Shown: one piece after another, positions 34,534-43,586 of the stretch
Layout of the letters: each line of letters starts with the position of its first letter
Numbering within the stretch: the stretch's first letter is position 1
Assembly: GCA_027315185.1 (NCBI GenBank)
Contig: DAHUYO010000001.1
Coordinates: 47,521 to 111,520, forward strand
Source: Acidobacteriota bacterium
GTDB taxonomy: Bacteria; Acidobacteriota; Terriglobia; Terriglobales; SCQP01
Length of the DNA: 64,000 nt
Direction of reading: 5' to 3'
Notes under the pieces: model-generated
Seen by the model: the letters and a program-made list of their open reading frames with translations, nothing else
Database searches by the model: none
What the model was told of the DNA's origin: nothing
Translations under genes and position numbers: made by a program

Positions 34534-35780
34534 TGCCCCACCACTCGTCGCTGCGAATTTTTGTGCTCGTGGATGCCTTGGGCGCTGCCCTGCCGGGGGT
34601 GGACGCTTTGCTGCCCGCGGTCCTAACCCACCGAACCGCTCTGCGCACGGTGCTCGGCTTCAGCAGCGGCGCCGTGCCGTCGCTGCTGACCGGACTGCCA
34701 CCGGCGGAAACCGGCCACTGGAATCTGTTCTACTACAACCCGGCCCAATCCCCGTTTGCCTGGCTGCGCCATTGGCAATTTCTGCCCGGCCGCCTGCGCG
34801 ATCATCGCGTGGCGCGCCGCCTGCTGAAGGAAGTCGGGCGGAGATGGCTGGGTTTGGGTCCCCTCTTTGAATGCGCCGTGCCGCCCAGCCTGCTGCCCTG
34901 GTTCGATTGGGTGGAAAGAAAGGATATCTATGCACCCGGCGGGATTCGCGGCGCCCGGTCGGCATTTGACGACTGGGAAGACGAAGGGCTGCGCTACCGC
35001 ATCTATACCTACCGGCATGCGGCGGACGCGGCCATCCTCCAGCGCGCTCAGGCGGAGGTGCGTGCCGGCGCCGCCGATGTGTTCTTCCTGTATCTCTCCG
35101 AGTTAGATCATTTCCTCCATTTTCACCGCGGCGAGCCGGCCGCCATTCGCCAGCGCCTGCTCTGGTACGGGGCGGAGCTCCAGGCCCTTTTTTTCGCCGC
35201 CCGCCAGCGCGATGCCGAGGCGCGGTTCTGCATCTTCTCCGACCATGGCATGGCGCCGGTTCGAGGACGCACCGACGTTGCCGGAACCGTTGCCGGACTG
35301 GGATTGGCGACGCCCCGCGATTACCTGGCCGTCTACGACTCGACCATGGCCCGCTTTTGGTTTTTCAATCAGCGCGCGCGGCATCTCGTTCGCAGCGCCC
35401 TCAGCGAACAGTCCCATGGCCGGCTGTTGCGGACGGAGGAGTTGCGCCGGGAAGGCGTGTTCTTTCCCGATCACCGGTTTGGCGAAACGATCTTTTTGCT
35501 GGACCCCGGCTGGCTGATCGCGGAGAGCCACTTTAACGGCGCGGGATGGAATCCCACCGGGATGCATGGCTATCATCCCGACGATGCTGACTCGGACGCC
35601 ATCTTTCTCGCTAATTTCGAGCCCGCGGCGAAGTTGGGGGACATCCGCGACCTGCACGCGGTATTAACCGGCGCGCCTCCGCGGACCGCTCCCGCCACCC
35701 GTGACGCGGCTTCGCCCGCGGTCGCGGCTCCCGCGGCTCCCGCGGCTCCGGCTCCCGTGTCCGCGGTGGAGGCGCTGTGA
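34530..35780 (+). CDS. Alkaline-phosphatase-superfamily hydrolase/transferase
   Basis: 416 residues from ATG 34530-34532 with AAGGA upstream. Metal-binding LVDALG at the N-terminus, a nucleophile region GFSSGAVPSLLTGLPP, LSELDHFLH with the second metal set, FSDHGM near 245 and a late GMHGYHPDD. This is the arrangement of type I phosphodiesterase / nucleotide pyrophosphatase-like enzymes. It has no membrane segment or clear signal peptide, so should act in the cytoplasm, possibly on a nucleotide-sugar or lipid-linked intermediate. A low-complexity Ala/Pro tail ends it. Uncommon in exopolysaccharide operons; substrate unknown. Confidence 0.75.
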   Translation: MMPHHSSLRIFVLVDALGAALPGVDALLPAVLTHRTALRTVLGFSSGAVPSLLTGLPPAETGHWNLFYYNPAQSPFAWLRHWQFLPGRLRDHRVARRLLKEVGRRWLGLGPLFECAVPPSLLPWFDWVERKDIYAPGGIRGARSAFDDWEDEGLRYRIYTYRHAADAAILQRAQAEVRAGAADVFFLYLSELDHFLHFHRGEPAAIRQRLLWYGAELQALFFAARQRDAEARFCIFSDHGMAPVRGRTDVAGTVAGLGLATPRDYLAVYDSTMARFWFFNQRARHLVRSALSEQSHGRLLRTEELRREGVFFPDHRFGETIFLLDPGWLIAESHFNGAGWNPTGMHGYHPDDADSDAIFLANFEPAAKLGDIRDLHAVLTGAPPRTAPATRDAASPAVAAPAAPAAPAPVSAVEAL

Positions 35781-36964
35781 GGGCTCCGGGACCGATGCCG
35801 GTGTTGTATTTTTCCAACTCCCTGGAGCGTGGAGGCGCGGAGGAGCACCTGCTCACGCTGCTGCGTGGCTTGGACGGCGCGCGGTTTCGCGCGGCCCTGG
35901 CGTGCATGCCCGAGTTGGCGCGCGCTTTGGCCTCCGACCTGCCCTCGCACGTCGAGGTGGTGCCGGTTCGCCTGCGCCGTCCGGGCGATTGGCGCGGTGC
36001 GCTTCGCCTCTGCCGGTGGATGCGGGCTCGCCGCCCCGCCGTGGTCCATTCCCATCTGTTTTATGCCAGCTTGTTCGCCTCTCCGTTGGCGCGCCTCTGT
36101 GGCGTTCCCGCCGTGGTCGAGACGCCGCATGTGAGCGAGCGGTGGCGCCAAGGGCGGTGGAAATCCCGCTACGTCGTGGACCGCTGGGCGGGGCGAGCGG
36201 TGGATTTCTACATCGCCGTGTCCGCCGCGAACGCGCGCTATCTGACCCAGGAAAAGCGCCTCCCGGCACGCAAAGTCGTGGTGATTCACAACGGCTGCGA
36301 CCTCGAACGCTTCGATCCCAGCCGCGTTCCGCCCGCCGACGTCCGCCCTTGGGGCATCGCGCCGGAGGATCGGCTGCTGGTCGTCGTCGGCCGGCTCGAA
36401 CCCCAGAAGGGGCACGAGGTGCTGATTGAGGCCGTGGCGCGTCTGGCCCGCAATCATCCGCGCCTCAAGGTGGCTTGCTTGGGGGAGGGGCGGCTGAAGG
36501 CGCGATTGCAAGCTCTGGCCGAGCGGCTCGGGATCGGAAATGTCGTCCGGTTCCCTGGTTTCCAGCCGAAGGTGGAGGGGTGGTTGGCGCGAGCTGAAGC
36601 CTCCGTCCTGCCGTCCCATTATGAGGGCCTGCCGTTGGCGGCGATTGAGTCCTTGGCGATGGGCCGGCCGGTCGTGGCGACGGGCGTGGATGGCACGCCG
36701 GAGGTGGTGCATGACGGCGTTCACGGGCGCATCGTTCCGCCCGGCGATGCCGCCGCTTTGGCCGTGGCGATCGAGGATCTCCTCGGCCGGCCGGAGCGCG
36801 CCCAGCAGTGGGGCGCCGCGGGGCATGCCTGGGTTCGGGAGCGGTTCAGTCAGAACCGCCAGTTAGCTGAGACGCAGGCCCTGTATCTGCGGGCAGCGGC
36901 GCGGCGGCGCGCGCTGGGCGCGACGACGCGGCGCAGCATTCCGGCGGAAGGAGGCCGGGCATGA
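35777..36964 (+). CDS. Glycosyltransferase family 4
   Basis: 395 residues from GTG 35777-35779, overlapping the previous stop. GT-B fold: LYFSNSLERGGAEEHLLTLL at the N-terminus, VVVIHNGCDLERF, VVVGRLEPQKGHEVLIEA and the donor-site Glu motif LPSHYEGLPLAAIESLAMGRPVVAT. Retaining transferase for one linkage in the repeat unit; cytoplasmic face. The ATG of the next gene overlaps its stop by four bases. Confidence 0.9.
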   Translation: MRAPGPMPVLYFSNSLERGGAEEHLLTLLRGLDGARFRAALACMPELARALASDLPSHVEVVPVRLRRPGDWRGALRLCRWMRARRPAVVHSHLFYASLFASPLARLCGVPAVVETPHVSERWRQGRWKSRYVVDRWAGRAVDFYIAVSAANARYLTQEKRLPARKVVVIHNGCDLERFDPSRVPPADVRPWGIAPEDRLLVVVGRLEPQKGHEVLIEAVARLARNHPRLKVACLGEGRLKARLQALAERLGIGNVVRFPGFQPKVEGWLARAEASVLPSHYEGLPLAAIESLAMGRPVVATGVDGTPEVVHDGVHGRIVPPGDAAALAVAIEDLLGRPERAQQWGAAGHAWVRERFSQNRQLAETQALYLRAAARRRALGATTRRSIPAEGGRA

Positions 36965-38331
36965 CCACCGCGGTGAGAATCGCCGGCAGCGGCGCTCCCG
37001 CCAATCCCGCCGAATGGCTGCGCGGCGAAATCCTCGCTGCCGCCGCGGCCGCGGGGCCGCGGCTCGGGCCGGCGGCGCAGGCGCTGGTGCTGACCGGCAG
37101 CGTGGCCCGTGACGAGGCCACGGTGACCCGCACCCCAAAGGGCTGGCGTGTCCACGGCGATGCGGAATTTCTCCTCATCCTTCCGGAAGGCGCCCGCCCG
37201 GCGCCGGCGGCGGCCGCGGCCGCGCGCGCGGCCGTCCTCCGCGCGCTTGCCGCGCGGGCCATTGATTGCCCGGTCAGCCTTCACCTCGCCTCGCGCTCCT
37301 ATCTCCGCCAAATGCGCCCGCATATTTTTGGTTGCGAGTTGCAAGTCCATGGGCGGGTGGCCTGGGGTCAGCCTGACGTCTTGCATGCGATGCCGCGTCT
37401 CGCCCTATCGTCCATTCCACCGGAGGACGGGTGGCATCTGCTTTCCAACCGCATCATCGAGTTTCTAGAAGCCGCCGCCAATGCCTCCGCGGCCCCGAAT
37501 GCGCCGGATCTGGCCTACGCCGCGGTGAAGTTGGGCGCCGACATGGGCGCCTCGTTGCTGGTGGCGGTGGGGGCGTTTCAGCCTGGTTACCGCGTCCGCC
37601 AGCGGGCCTTAGCCGACTGGGCGCGGCAGCCGGCTCCATTTCGCATTGCCCTCCCGGTTGCCGAAATCGCCGCCGCGGTCAGCGTTTGCACCGACTGGAA
37701 GCTCGGCGCCTCCGCATGGCCGCCGCCCGGCAGCGTTCGGGTTGCTCCTTGGATCGTCGGGCTGGCGTTCCAGCTCTGGAAATGGGAGCTGCACCAACTG
37801 GCGGGTGGCTCACCCGCCGCCGCGGCGATGGCATGGGCCGACTGGCGCGCGAACTGGCGCCGCCATGCCGCGCGCCAACGGCTCTCCGCCCGGCTGCGCG
37901 GCTGGATGCATCTGTGGCGGGCGCGGCGGGCCTGGAGCGCACCGCGGTCATGGGGGTATTGGACGCGAATGGCGGGGGTGGCGTCGCCGCGGCTGTGGGT
38001 GTATCGCGCCGCCGCGGAGCTGCTTTCCACCTGCCCCGCTTGGTTCGCCGCCAGCGCCTATCCCGGCCAGGAATCCCTTCAGCCCCGGCGATCCGAAGGG
38101 GACGCGCACGGCGCCGCCGCCGCGCCCCACGGCCGCGGCAAACGCCCGCCCCTGGCGCCGGCCGCGGCGCCGCACCGCGTCGCCGCGGCCCGGGGATTGG
38201 CGCTGCGGGAATGCCTGCGCTGCCTGCCGGACCCAATGCCCGCGCGCCGTGTTCCCGCCGCCGCGTGGGAGAGCCAGGCTGCCGCGATTGCCGCCCAATA
38301 TCACGCGTATTTGGAGGACACCCGCTCATGA
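36961..38331 (+). CDS. Nucleotidyltransferase-like protein of unknown role
   Basis: 456 residues. The first 100 resemble a minimal nucleotidyltransferase fold: ALVLTGSVARDEATV (compare GSxARG/E) followed 25 residues on by an acidic AEFLLILPEG strand, as in MNT/Pol-beta-like domains. The middle (about 140-330) is helical with Trp/Ala-rich text and no membrane segments; the end is Arg/Pro-rich. It sits in the polymer operon with 4-base overlaps on both sides, so it should have a polymer-related job, perhaps activating or modifying a sugar or a protein. I do not recognise a named family; function is open. Confidence 0.7.
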   Translation: MTTAVRIAGSGAPANPAEWLRGEILAAAAAAGPRLGPAAQALVLTGSVARDEATVTRTPKGWRVHGDAEFLLILPEGARPAPAAAAAARAAVLRALAARAIDCPVSLHLASRSYLRQMRPHIFGCELQVHGRVAWGQPDVLHAMPRLALSSIPPEDGWHLLSNRIIEFLEAAANASAAPNAPDLAYAAVKLGADMGASLLVAVGAFQPGYRVRQRALADWARQPAPFRIALPVAEIAAAVSVCTDWKLGASAWPPPGSVRVAPWIVGLAFQLWKWELHQLAGGSPAAAAMAWADWRANWRRHAARQRLSARLRGWMHLWRARRAWSAPRSWGYWTRMAGVASPRLWVYRAAAELLSTCPAWFAASAYPGQESLQPRRSEGDAHGAAAAPHGRGKRPPLAPAAAPHRVAAARGLALRECLRCLPDPMPARRVPAAAWESQAAAIAAQYHAYLEDTRS

Positions 38332-39197
38332 GTGCGCTGCCGCCGATCTGCGCTCTGCCGGCCTCCGCTGCCGCGCCACCCGTCCCTGCCGTCAGGCGCC
38401 TGCGGCCGAGGTGGCGGGACCGCCATTCCGCGCCGCTGCGCGACTTCCCCATTCGCGACGAAGTGCTGCTGCAATTTCTGCCGTTGCCTAGCAGTTCCGC
38501 GGTGCTGGAATTGGGGCCCGGCTGCGGCTACACCGCCTACTGGCTGGCGCCGCAGGTGCGGCGCTTGGCCTTGGTGGATATCGCCGCCGCCGCGCTCGGC
38601 GAGTTGCGCCAGGTGCTGCTCGGCCGCGGGCGGATCGAGTACGCCGTAGGGGATATCAGCCAGCCGGGGTCGCCCGCCGGCTTGCGCGGCGGCTTCGATG
38701 CCGCCTTTGGCCTGGATGTGTTTGAATATGTCGCCGATCCCAGGGTCGCGCTGCGCAATCTGTGCGGCCTGCTGCGCTCGGGAGGGGAATTGCTGCTCAG
38801 CTTTCCGAATTTTCCCTCCGGCGAGGGCGACGGCGCGATTCGTTTCGCGAGCACCGATGAGCTGGCGGATCTGTTGCGCCAGGCGGGGTTCTCGCGCTGG
38901 CGTATCTCCACCATCCGGCTGCGGTTGGGGCCCCATGCCCTCTATGCCGCCGCGCATGAATGGCCGCTATTTCTGTTGCGCCAATTGCGCCGCTCGGCGG
39001 GAAAGCCGCGTACCTATGACGGCACCTGGGCGTTTCAAGCGCGCCGGCACATGGCCCGGCTGCGTCCGGTGCTTCATCTGTATTGGATGGTGTTGGACCG
39101 CTTGTTGGCGCCGTTCGCGCCGGTGTTCGCGGCCCATCCGGAATCCGCCGGCGCCGCGCTCCTGCGCCGCCAGGTGTTGGTCGAGGCGTGGAAATGA
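38328..39197 (+). CDS. Class I SAM-dependent methyltransferase
   Basis: 289 residues from ATG 38328-38330 with GGAGG upstream. SAM motif I AVLELGPGCGYTAYWLA near 62-78, motif II-like LALVDIAAAALGEL and motif III GFDAAFGLDVFEYVADP. The C-terminal 80 residues contain a hydrophobic stretch LHLYWMVLDRLLAPFAPVF that may be membrane-associated. Probably methylates a sugar of the repeat unit or a lipid carrier. The frame is open far upstream through the previous gene, but that part is Arg/Gly-rich low complexity and not coding. Confidence 0.82.
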   Translation: MSALPPICALPASAAAPPVPAVRRLRPRWRDRHSAPLRDFPIRDEVLLQFLPLPSSSAVLELGPGCGYTAYWLAPQVRRLALVDIAAAALGELRQVLLGRGRIEYAVGDISQPGSPAGLRGGFDAAFGLDVFEYVADPRVALRNLCGLLRSGGELLLSFPNFPSGEGDGAIRFASTDELADLLRQAGFSRWRISTIRLRLGPHALYAAAHEWPLFLLRQLRRSAGKPRTYDGTWAFQARRHMARLRPVLHLYWMVLDRLLAPFAPVFAAHPESAGAALLRRQVLVEAWK

Positions 39198-40435
39198 ACC
39201 TGCTCTACCTCTTCCTTGAACCGCCCCTGCCTCCGGCCAATGGCCTTCGCATGCGCACCGGCGCCGTCCTGCGGGCGGTGGCCGCGGCCGGCCACGAGGT
39301 CCATTTGCTGGGGTTTGGTTCCCGCCAACAGGCTGCCGCTTTGCGCGCGGAGGGATGGGACGCCGAGCTGGTCCCGGCCCCGGTGGGCAGTCTGTCGCAG
39401 TCCAGCCAGCTGGCGCCCCGCTGCCGCGCGCTGCTGGCTGGCAGCGCGTATGCGATCGAGCGTTTCCAAAATCCCGAGCTGCGCCGCGCGATCGCCGCCT
39501 GGCTGGAGGGCGGGCGCTGTGACGCCGTGCTGGTGGACACCATCTACCCGGCCGCCAACCTGCCCCCGCGCCTCGGCGTGCCCCTGCTGGTCAACTCGCA
39601 TAACGTGGAGCACCTGCTGCTGCGGCGCTATGCGGAGTCGGAATGGCGGCCCCATCGCCGCGCCTATGCCGGTATCGAATGGCGGCGGCTGCGCGGCTTC
39701 GAGCGGCAACTCTTCCGCCGCGCGCGGCATGTCTGGGCCTGCTCGCCCTTCGACCGGGAGTGCATCGCCTGCTTGGCCCCGGATACGCCCTGCACGGTTC
39801 TGCCCAACACGGTTCCCATCGTGCCGGATCTACCCGCCGAGCCCGAGGGCGCCGGCACCGTGCTGTTCACCGGGGGCCTGGATTGGCTGCCCAATCGGCA
39901 AGCCGTGCTTTGGTTTTTGGCCCGCGTCTGGCCGCGGTTGCGCGCCCAGGCGCCGGAAGCCCGCTGGGTGGTGGCGGGCCGCAACCCGCCTGCCGACCTG
40001 TGCCGGCGGTTGGCCGACGCGGGCGTCGAAGTGCGGGCCAGCGTGCCGGACATGCGGGCCGTGTTCGCCGAAGCCAGCGTGTGCATCGCTCCACTGCGCA
40101 TCGCGAGCGGCACGCGGCTCAAAATCCTGGAGGCCGGCGCCTTGGGCAAGCCGGTGGTCTCAACCCGCCGCGGCGCCGAGGGCCTGAACCTTGCGCCCGG
40201 GCGGGAGATCCTGATCGCCGACCATCCCGTGGAAATGGCGGCGGCCATCGCGCGGTTGCTGCGCGATCCCGCCACGCGGCGCGCCATCGGCGCGGCCGCG
40301 CGCCGCCGCATTCGTCAGGAATATTCCCCGCAGTTGCTCACCACCATCGTGGGCAACGATCTTGCCGCCATCAGCCGTCCCCCGGCGAGGTCCGGGCGGA
40401 CGGCGCGCCACCTCGTCGCAGAGGCGAGTCAATGA
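39194..40435 (+). CDS. Glycosyltransferase family 4 (Stp1/GumH-like)
   Basis: 413 residues from ATG 39194-39196, overlapping the methyltransferase stop. N-terminus NLLYLFLEPPLPPANGLRMR is typical of exosortase-associated transferases; middle VNSHNVEHLLLRRYAE and HVWACSPFDRECIACLAP; C-terminal donor region GTVLFTGGLDWLPNRQAV and SVCIAPLRIASGTRLKILEA. Cytoplasmic GT-B enzyme adding one sugar. The ligase gene starts at its stop codon. Confidence 0.88.
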   Translation: MNLLYLFLEPPLPPANGLRMRTGAVLRAVAAAGHEVHLLGFGSRQQAAALRAEGWDAELVPAPVGSLSQSSQLAPRCRALLAGSAYAIERFQNPELRRAIAAWLEGGRCDAVLVDTIYPAANLPPRLGVPLLVNSHNVEHLLLRRYAESEWRPHRRAYAGIEWRRLRGFERQLFRRARHVWACSPFDRECIACLAPDTPCTVLPNTVPIVPDLPAEPEGAGTVLFTGGLDWLPNRQAVLWFLARVWPRLRAQAPEARWVVAGRNPPADLCRRLADAGVEVRASVPDMRAVFAEASVCIAPLRIASGTRLKILEAGALGKPVVSTRRGAEGLNLAPGREILIADHPVEMAAAIARLLRDPATRRAIGAAARRRIRQEYSPQLLTTIVGNDLAAISRPPARSGRTARHLVAEASQ

Positions 40436-41745
40436 TTATTTTTTATCTCTTGGTGTCAGGCATGCCGCTGGTCAATCAGCCGCTGTTCGCGCACTTCGCC
40501 GACCAGCTCACGATGACCAAGTATCTGGGTCTGGCGGCGGTGGCATATGGCGCGATGCATTTGGCGATCAAGCGCCGCATGCCGGACGCGCTGCACAGCA
40601 TCGTTTTTCCCCTTCTGCTAGCTCTTTATGCCCTGGTGACGGTGTCCTATTTCACCCTCAGCTTGCCGATGCCCTGGCAGCTGAGCCCGTTTCTCAGCTA
40701 CACCTCGTTTGTCGTTCTGTGCTTCCTCGTCGCCGCCATCGTGGATACGCCGGAGCGCCTGCGCATCACGCTGCTCGTCGCCATTGGCTCGGTGGCGATC
40801 GGCTCACTGTACGTATTGCGCGAATGGCAGAAATACCATGCGCGTTACGCGGACTTCCGCCCGGGCTACGTGGTCGGCGATCCCAATTACTTCACCCTCT
40901 CCGCCGTCGTCTGTCTGCCGCTGGCGCTTTTCCTGCTGCGCGAGCGCCGCCTTTGGCAGCGCGCCGTGCTGCTGGCGTGCGTGGTCGTCACGCTGCTGGC
41001 GGTGGCGCTGGCTGCTTCGCGCGGCGGCTTTCTGGCGCTGCTCACCGCCCTGGCCTATTTATGGTGGCGGTCGCCGCACCGCATTCGCAATCTCGGCCTG
41101 ATCGCCCTGGTGCTCGTGCCATTGGTCGCCTTCGCGCCGGATTCCGCGCTGCACCGGCTGGTCAAACCGAACTACAGCGATCAGGAGGCGGTGCAAAACC
41201 GCCTGGTGGTTTGGCGCGCCGGCCTAAAGATTATCGCGGATCATCCCGTGACGGGCATCGGCTTGGGCAACTTCAAGCCCATGGTCGAGCATTTCGAGCA
41301 CTCCGGCCTGCGCGTGGATAGCCTCGCCCACAACACCTATATTCAGCTCGCCGCCGATCTTGGTCTTCCCGGCTTGGGGCTGTTTCTGGCGCTGTTTATC
41401 GCGGCATTCGTTCAGGCCGGCCGCGCTGTCCGCGCCTCGGCGCGGCAAAGCCTGCTCTGGCTGGCGGGCAATGGGATACAAGCCGGGCTGCTGGGCTGCG
41501 CCGTCGGCGTATTTTTTCTTTCCGCGGAGACGCAGAAGCTCATTTGGCTGATGCTGGCGCTCTGTCCCTGCCTGGCGGCAATGGCGCGGCGACCCCAGTT
41601 CGCGGGCGTGGCCGAAAACGCCGCCGGTGACGATCCGGCGGAGCCGCCGAAGTTGCCCCCGAGCCCGGTCAACGGTCCCTTGCCTTCCGGCTTGCCGGCC
41701 ACTATGCCGGCGCGGGCGCGGGAAATGGCGGAGTTATGGCGATGA
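40432..41745 (+). CDS. O-antigen ligase / exopolysaccharide polymerase family protein
   Basis: 437 residues from ATG 40432-40434. About eleven membrane helices; the periplasmic loop has QNRLVVWRAGLKIIADHP and TGIGLGNFKPMVEHFEHSG, then LAHNTYIQLAADLGLPGLG, all landmarks of the Wzy_C/O-antigen ligase family. Should polymerise or release the exopolysaccharide made by the right locus. A polar tail of 50 residues is probably cytoplasmic. Overlaps the following glycosidase-like gene by four bases if that gene starts at 41742. Confidence 0.87.
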   Translation: MIIFYLLVSGMPLVNQPLFAHFADQLTMTKYLGLAAVAYGAMHLAIKRRMPDALHSIVFPLLLALYALVTVSYFTLSLPMPWQLSPFLSYTSFVVLCFLVAAIVDTPERLRITLLVAIGSVAIGSLYVLREWQKYHARYADFRPGYVVGDPNYFTLSAVVCLPLALFLLRERRLWQRAVLLACVVVTLLAVALAASRGGFLALLTALAYLWWRSPHRIRNLGLIALVLVPLVAFAPDSALHRLVKPNYSDQEAVQNRLVVWRAGLKIIADHPVTGIGLGNFKPMVEHFEHSGLRVDSLAHNTYIQLAADLGLPGLGLFLALFIAAFVQAGRAVRASARQSLLWLAGNGIQAGLLGCAVGVFFLSAETQKLIWLMLALCPCLAAMARRPQFAGVAENAAGDDPAEPPKLPPSPVNGPLPSGLPATMPARAREMAELWR

Positions 41746-43586
41746 AGCGACCGATTGCGGCATTGCCCTTCGCGCGCTTGCGAGCGCAGTCATGGCGCCT
41801 GGGCCTGGGAGCGCTGCTCGTGGCGCTGGTGGCCGCGGGCGCGGGAGCGGCCAAGGCCCCGCGCGCGCCTCGCCAGGATCGGTACGGCGGCGTTCGCCCG
41901 CGGGCGGGCCGCGCGACAGGATATTTTCGGCTGGTTCGCCGCGGCTCCCGGTGGTTGTTTCTGAGTCCCGAGGGCGATCCGTTCTGGCTTCGTTCCGTCT
42001 ATGCCGTCAACTGGGGCGACGGCGGGCCGGTGGCGCACGCCATGCTGGCCCGCAAGTACGGCGGCCGGCCGCGACGGTTTGCGCGCCACGCCGCCGAACG
42101 CCTGCTGGCGTGGGGTTTCAACTCGCTGGGCGAGTATTCCTCGGTCTACACGCTGCCGCTCCCGACCTACTTCCACCCTCACGGCAATTCCGTGCGCCTG
42201 CCATTCATCCGCCTGCTCAATATCTCTTGGTACGGTGCGATTGACCAGGGTCATCTGGCGCCCGCGCCGTTCAAAACCCTGCTGGCCGGCGCGGTGGATC
42301 CGAAGTATTACTCGGGATGGGCCGGCAACGTTCCCGACGTCTTCGACCCCAATTTCGCCATCTACGCCCGCAATGCCGCGGCGGACCGCGCGACCAGCAG
42401 CAATCAGACCATTTTTACCGCCCGTTCGACTCACGGCGGCCTGCCGCAGCCGAGCCTGGTGCACACGCCATGGCTAATCGGCACCACGCCAGATGACGCC
42501 GACAATCTTTTCGGCTTCGGTCCCGGCCCCCGCATGCCCGGGCCGGACGGCGTGGTCCATCCCAACATCGCCTGGATCATCGCGGTCACCAAGCCGCTCC
42601 AGCACCGCAACACGCAGGTCGGCGCCGCCTTTGGCGACCGCCATACCGAGGCCTACCCGGACCCCACGGTGTATGCCAAGCGCGCGTGGGCGCGCTTTCT
42701 CCGCCGCGAATATCACACCATCGCCGCGCTCAACGCCGCCTGGGGCTCCAACTACACCACCTTCGGTTCCGATGGCGCATGGCCCAACGGCCGGGGCCTA
42801 TTGGATGAGAGCGGCCGCCACCGCTGGATGGGCCGCGAAGTCAATGGCCGGCTGAGCGGCGCGTCGCCCCGGCTGCATGCCGACCTGAATCGCTTTCTCG
42901 GCGTCTATGCCGATCGCTACTTTCGCATTGTCAGCCAGGCCATCCGCGCGGCGACGCCTCATCAATTGGTGTTTAGCCCCGCCGAGCTGGATTCCCATGG
43001 CGGCTTGACCCGGCGGCCGATCTTGATGGCCGCGGCCAAGTATTGCGATGCGATTCAAGTGGATGCCGATCCGCGCCACCCCGCGCCGCTCGTCCAAACC
43101 TGGGCGTGGACGCATCGCCCGATGTTTACCTGGATCGCGGAAGTGGCCAATCCCGATTCAGCAATGCATCGCTTTCATGCAAGTTTTACGCCTTGGCTCC
43201 ATACCCAAGCCCAGCGCGGCGCCGCCTATGCGCGCGAAGTCCACTGGCTCTACGCGTTCTCCGTGGATGGCGTCCATCCCTTCGTCGGCCTCGATTGGTG
43301 GGAGTACATGGACAAATGGGGCGAGCGGGCGAATTGGGGCCTGGTCACTCCACGCGACAACGCCTATGACGGCCGCGAGGATCGGATCGCTCGCGGACGC
43401 GACCGCTGGGGCGTGCCCTACGGGGGGGAATCGAGGAATTATGGCGATTTCCTCACCGCGGCTGTCGCCGCCAACCAGCGGATCAATCGGCAACTGGCGC
43501 GGCTGATGCGCGGCGCCACCGGCAAGCGCTCGCGCGGGGCCGCCCGTCGCCGCCCCGGCCGCAGCGGGAAGGCGGCGCGGCCATGA
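41742..43586 (+). CDS. Secreted glycoside-hydrolase-like protein (paralogue of 59264-61246)
   Basis: 614 residues from ATG 41742-41744, eight bases after GGAG; ATG 41736 is also in frame. Signal peptide with core LGLGALLVALVAAGAGA. The mature protein resembles agarase-like TIM-barrel hydrolases: GYFRLVRRGSRWLFLSPEGD at the start, LAWGFNSLGEYSS, LFGFGPGP, LNAAWGSNYTTFG, and near the C-terminus DWWEYMDKWGERANWGLV. Expected to cut or trim the exported polymer, a common role for a hydrolase inside an EPS operon. It shares most motifs with the lipoprotein at 59264-61246. Catalytic acids were not assigned. Basic tail of 40 residues. Confidence 0.75.
   Translation: MKRPIAALPFARLRAQSWRLGLGALLVALVAAGAGAAKAPRAPRQDRYGGVRPRAGRATGYFRLVRRGSRWLFLSPEGDPFWLRSVYAVNWGDGGPVAHAMLARKYGGRPRRFARHAAERLLAWGFNSLGEYSSVYTLPLPTYFHPHGNSVRLPFIRLLNISWYGAIDQGHLAPAPFKTLLAGAVDPKYYSGWAGNVPDVFDPNFAIYARNAAADRATSSNQTIFTARSTHGGLPQPSLVHTPWLIGTTPDDADNLFGFGPGPRMPGPDGVVHPNIAWIIAVTKPLQHRNTQVGAAFGDRHTEAYPDPTVYAKRAWARFLRREYHTIAALNAAWGSNYTTFGSDGAWPNGRGLLDESGRHRWMGREVNGRLSGASPRLHADLNRFLGVYADRYFRIVSQAIRAATPHQLVFSPAELDSHGGLTRRPILMAAAKYCDAIQVDADPRHPAPLVQTWAWTHRPMFTWIAEVANPDSAMHRFHASFTPWLHTQAQRGAAYAREVHWLYAFSVDGVHPFVGLDWWEYMDKWGERANWGLVTPRDNAYDGREDRIARGRDRWGVPYGGESRNYGDFLTAAVAANQRINRQLARLMRGATGKRSRGAARRRPGRSGKAARP

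Noticed and set aside
37431..38327. Upstream extension of the methyltransferase frame
   Set aside because: Lies over the nucleotidyltransferase-like gene, and is low-complexity; ATG 38328 has a ribosome site and the overlap pattern of its neighbours.
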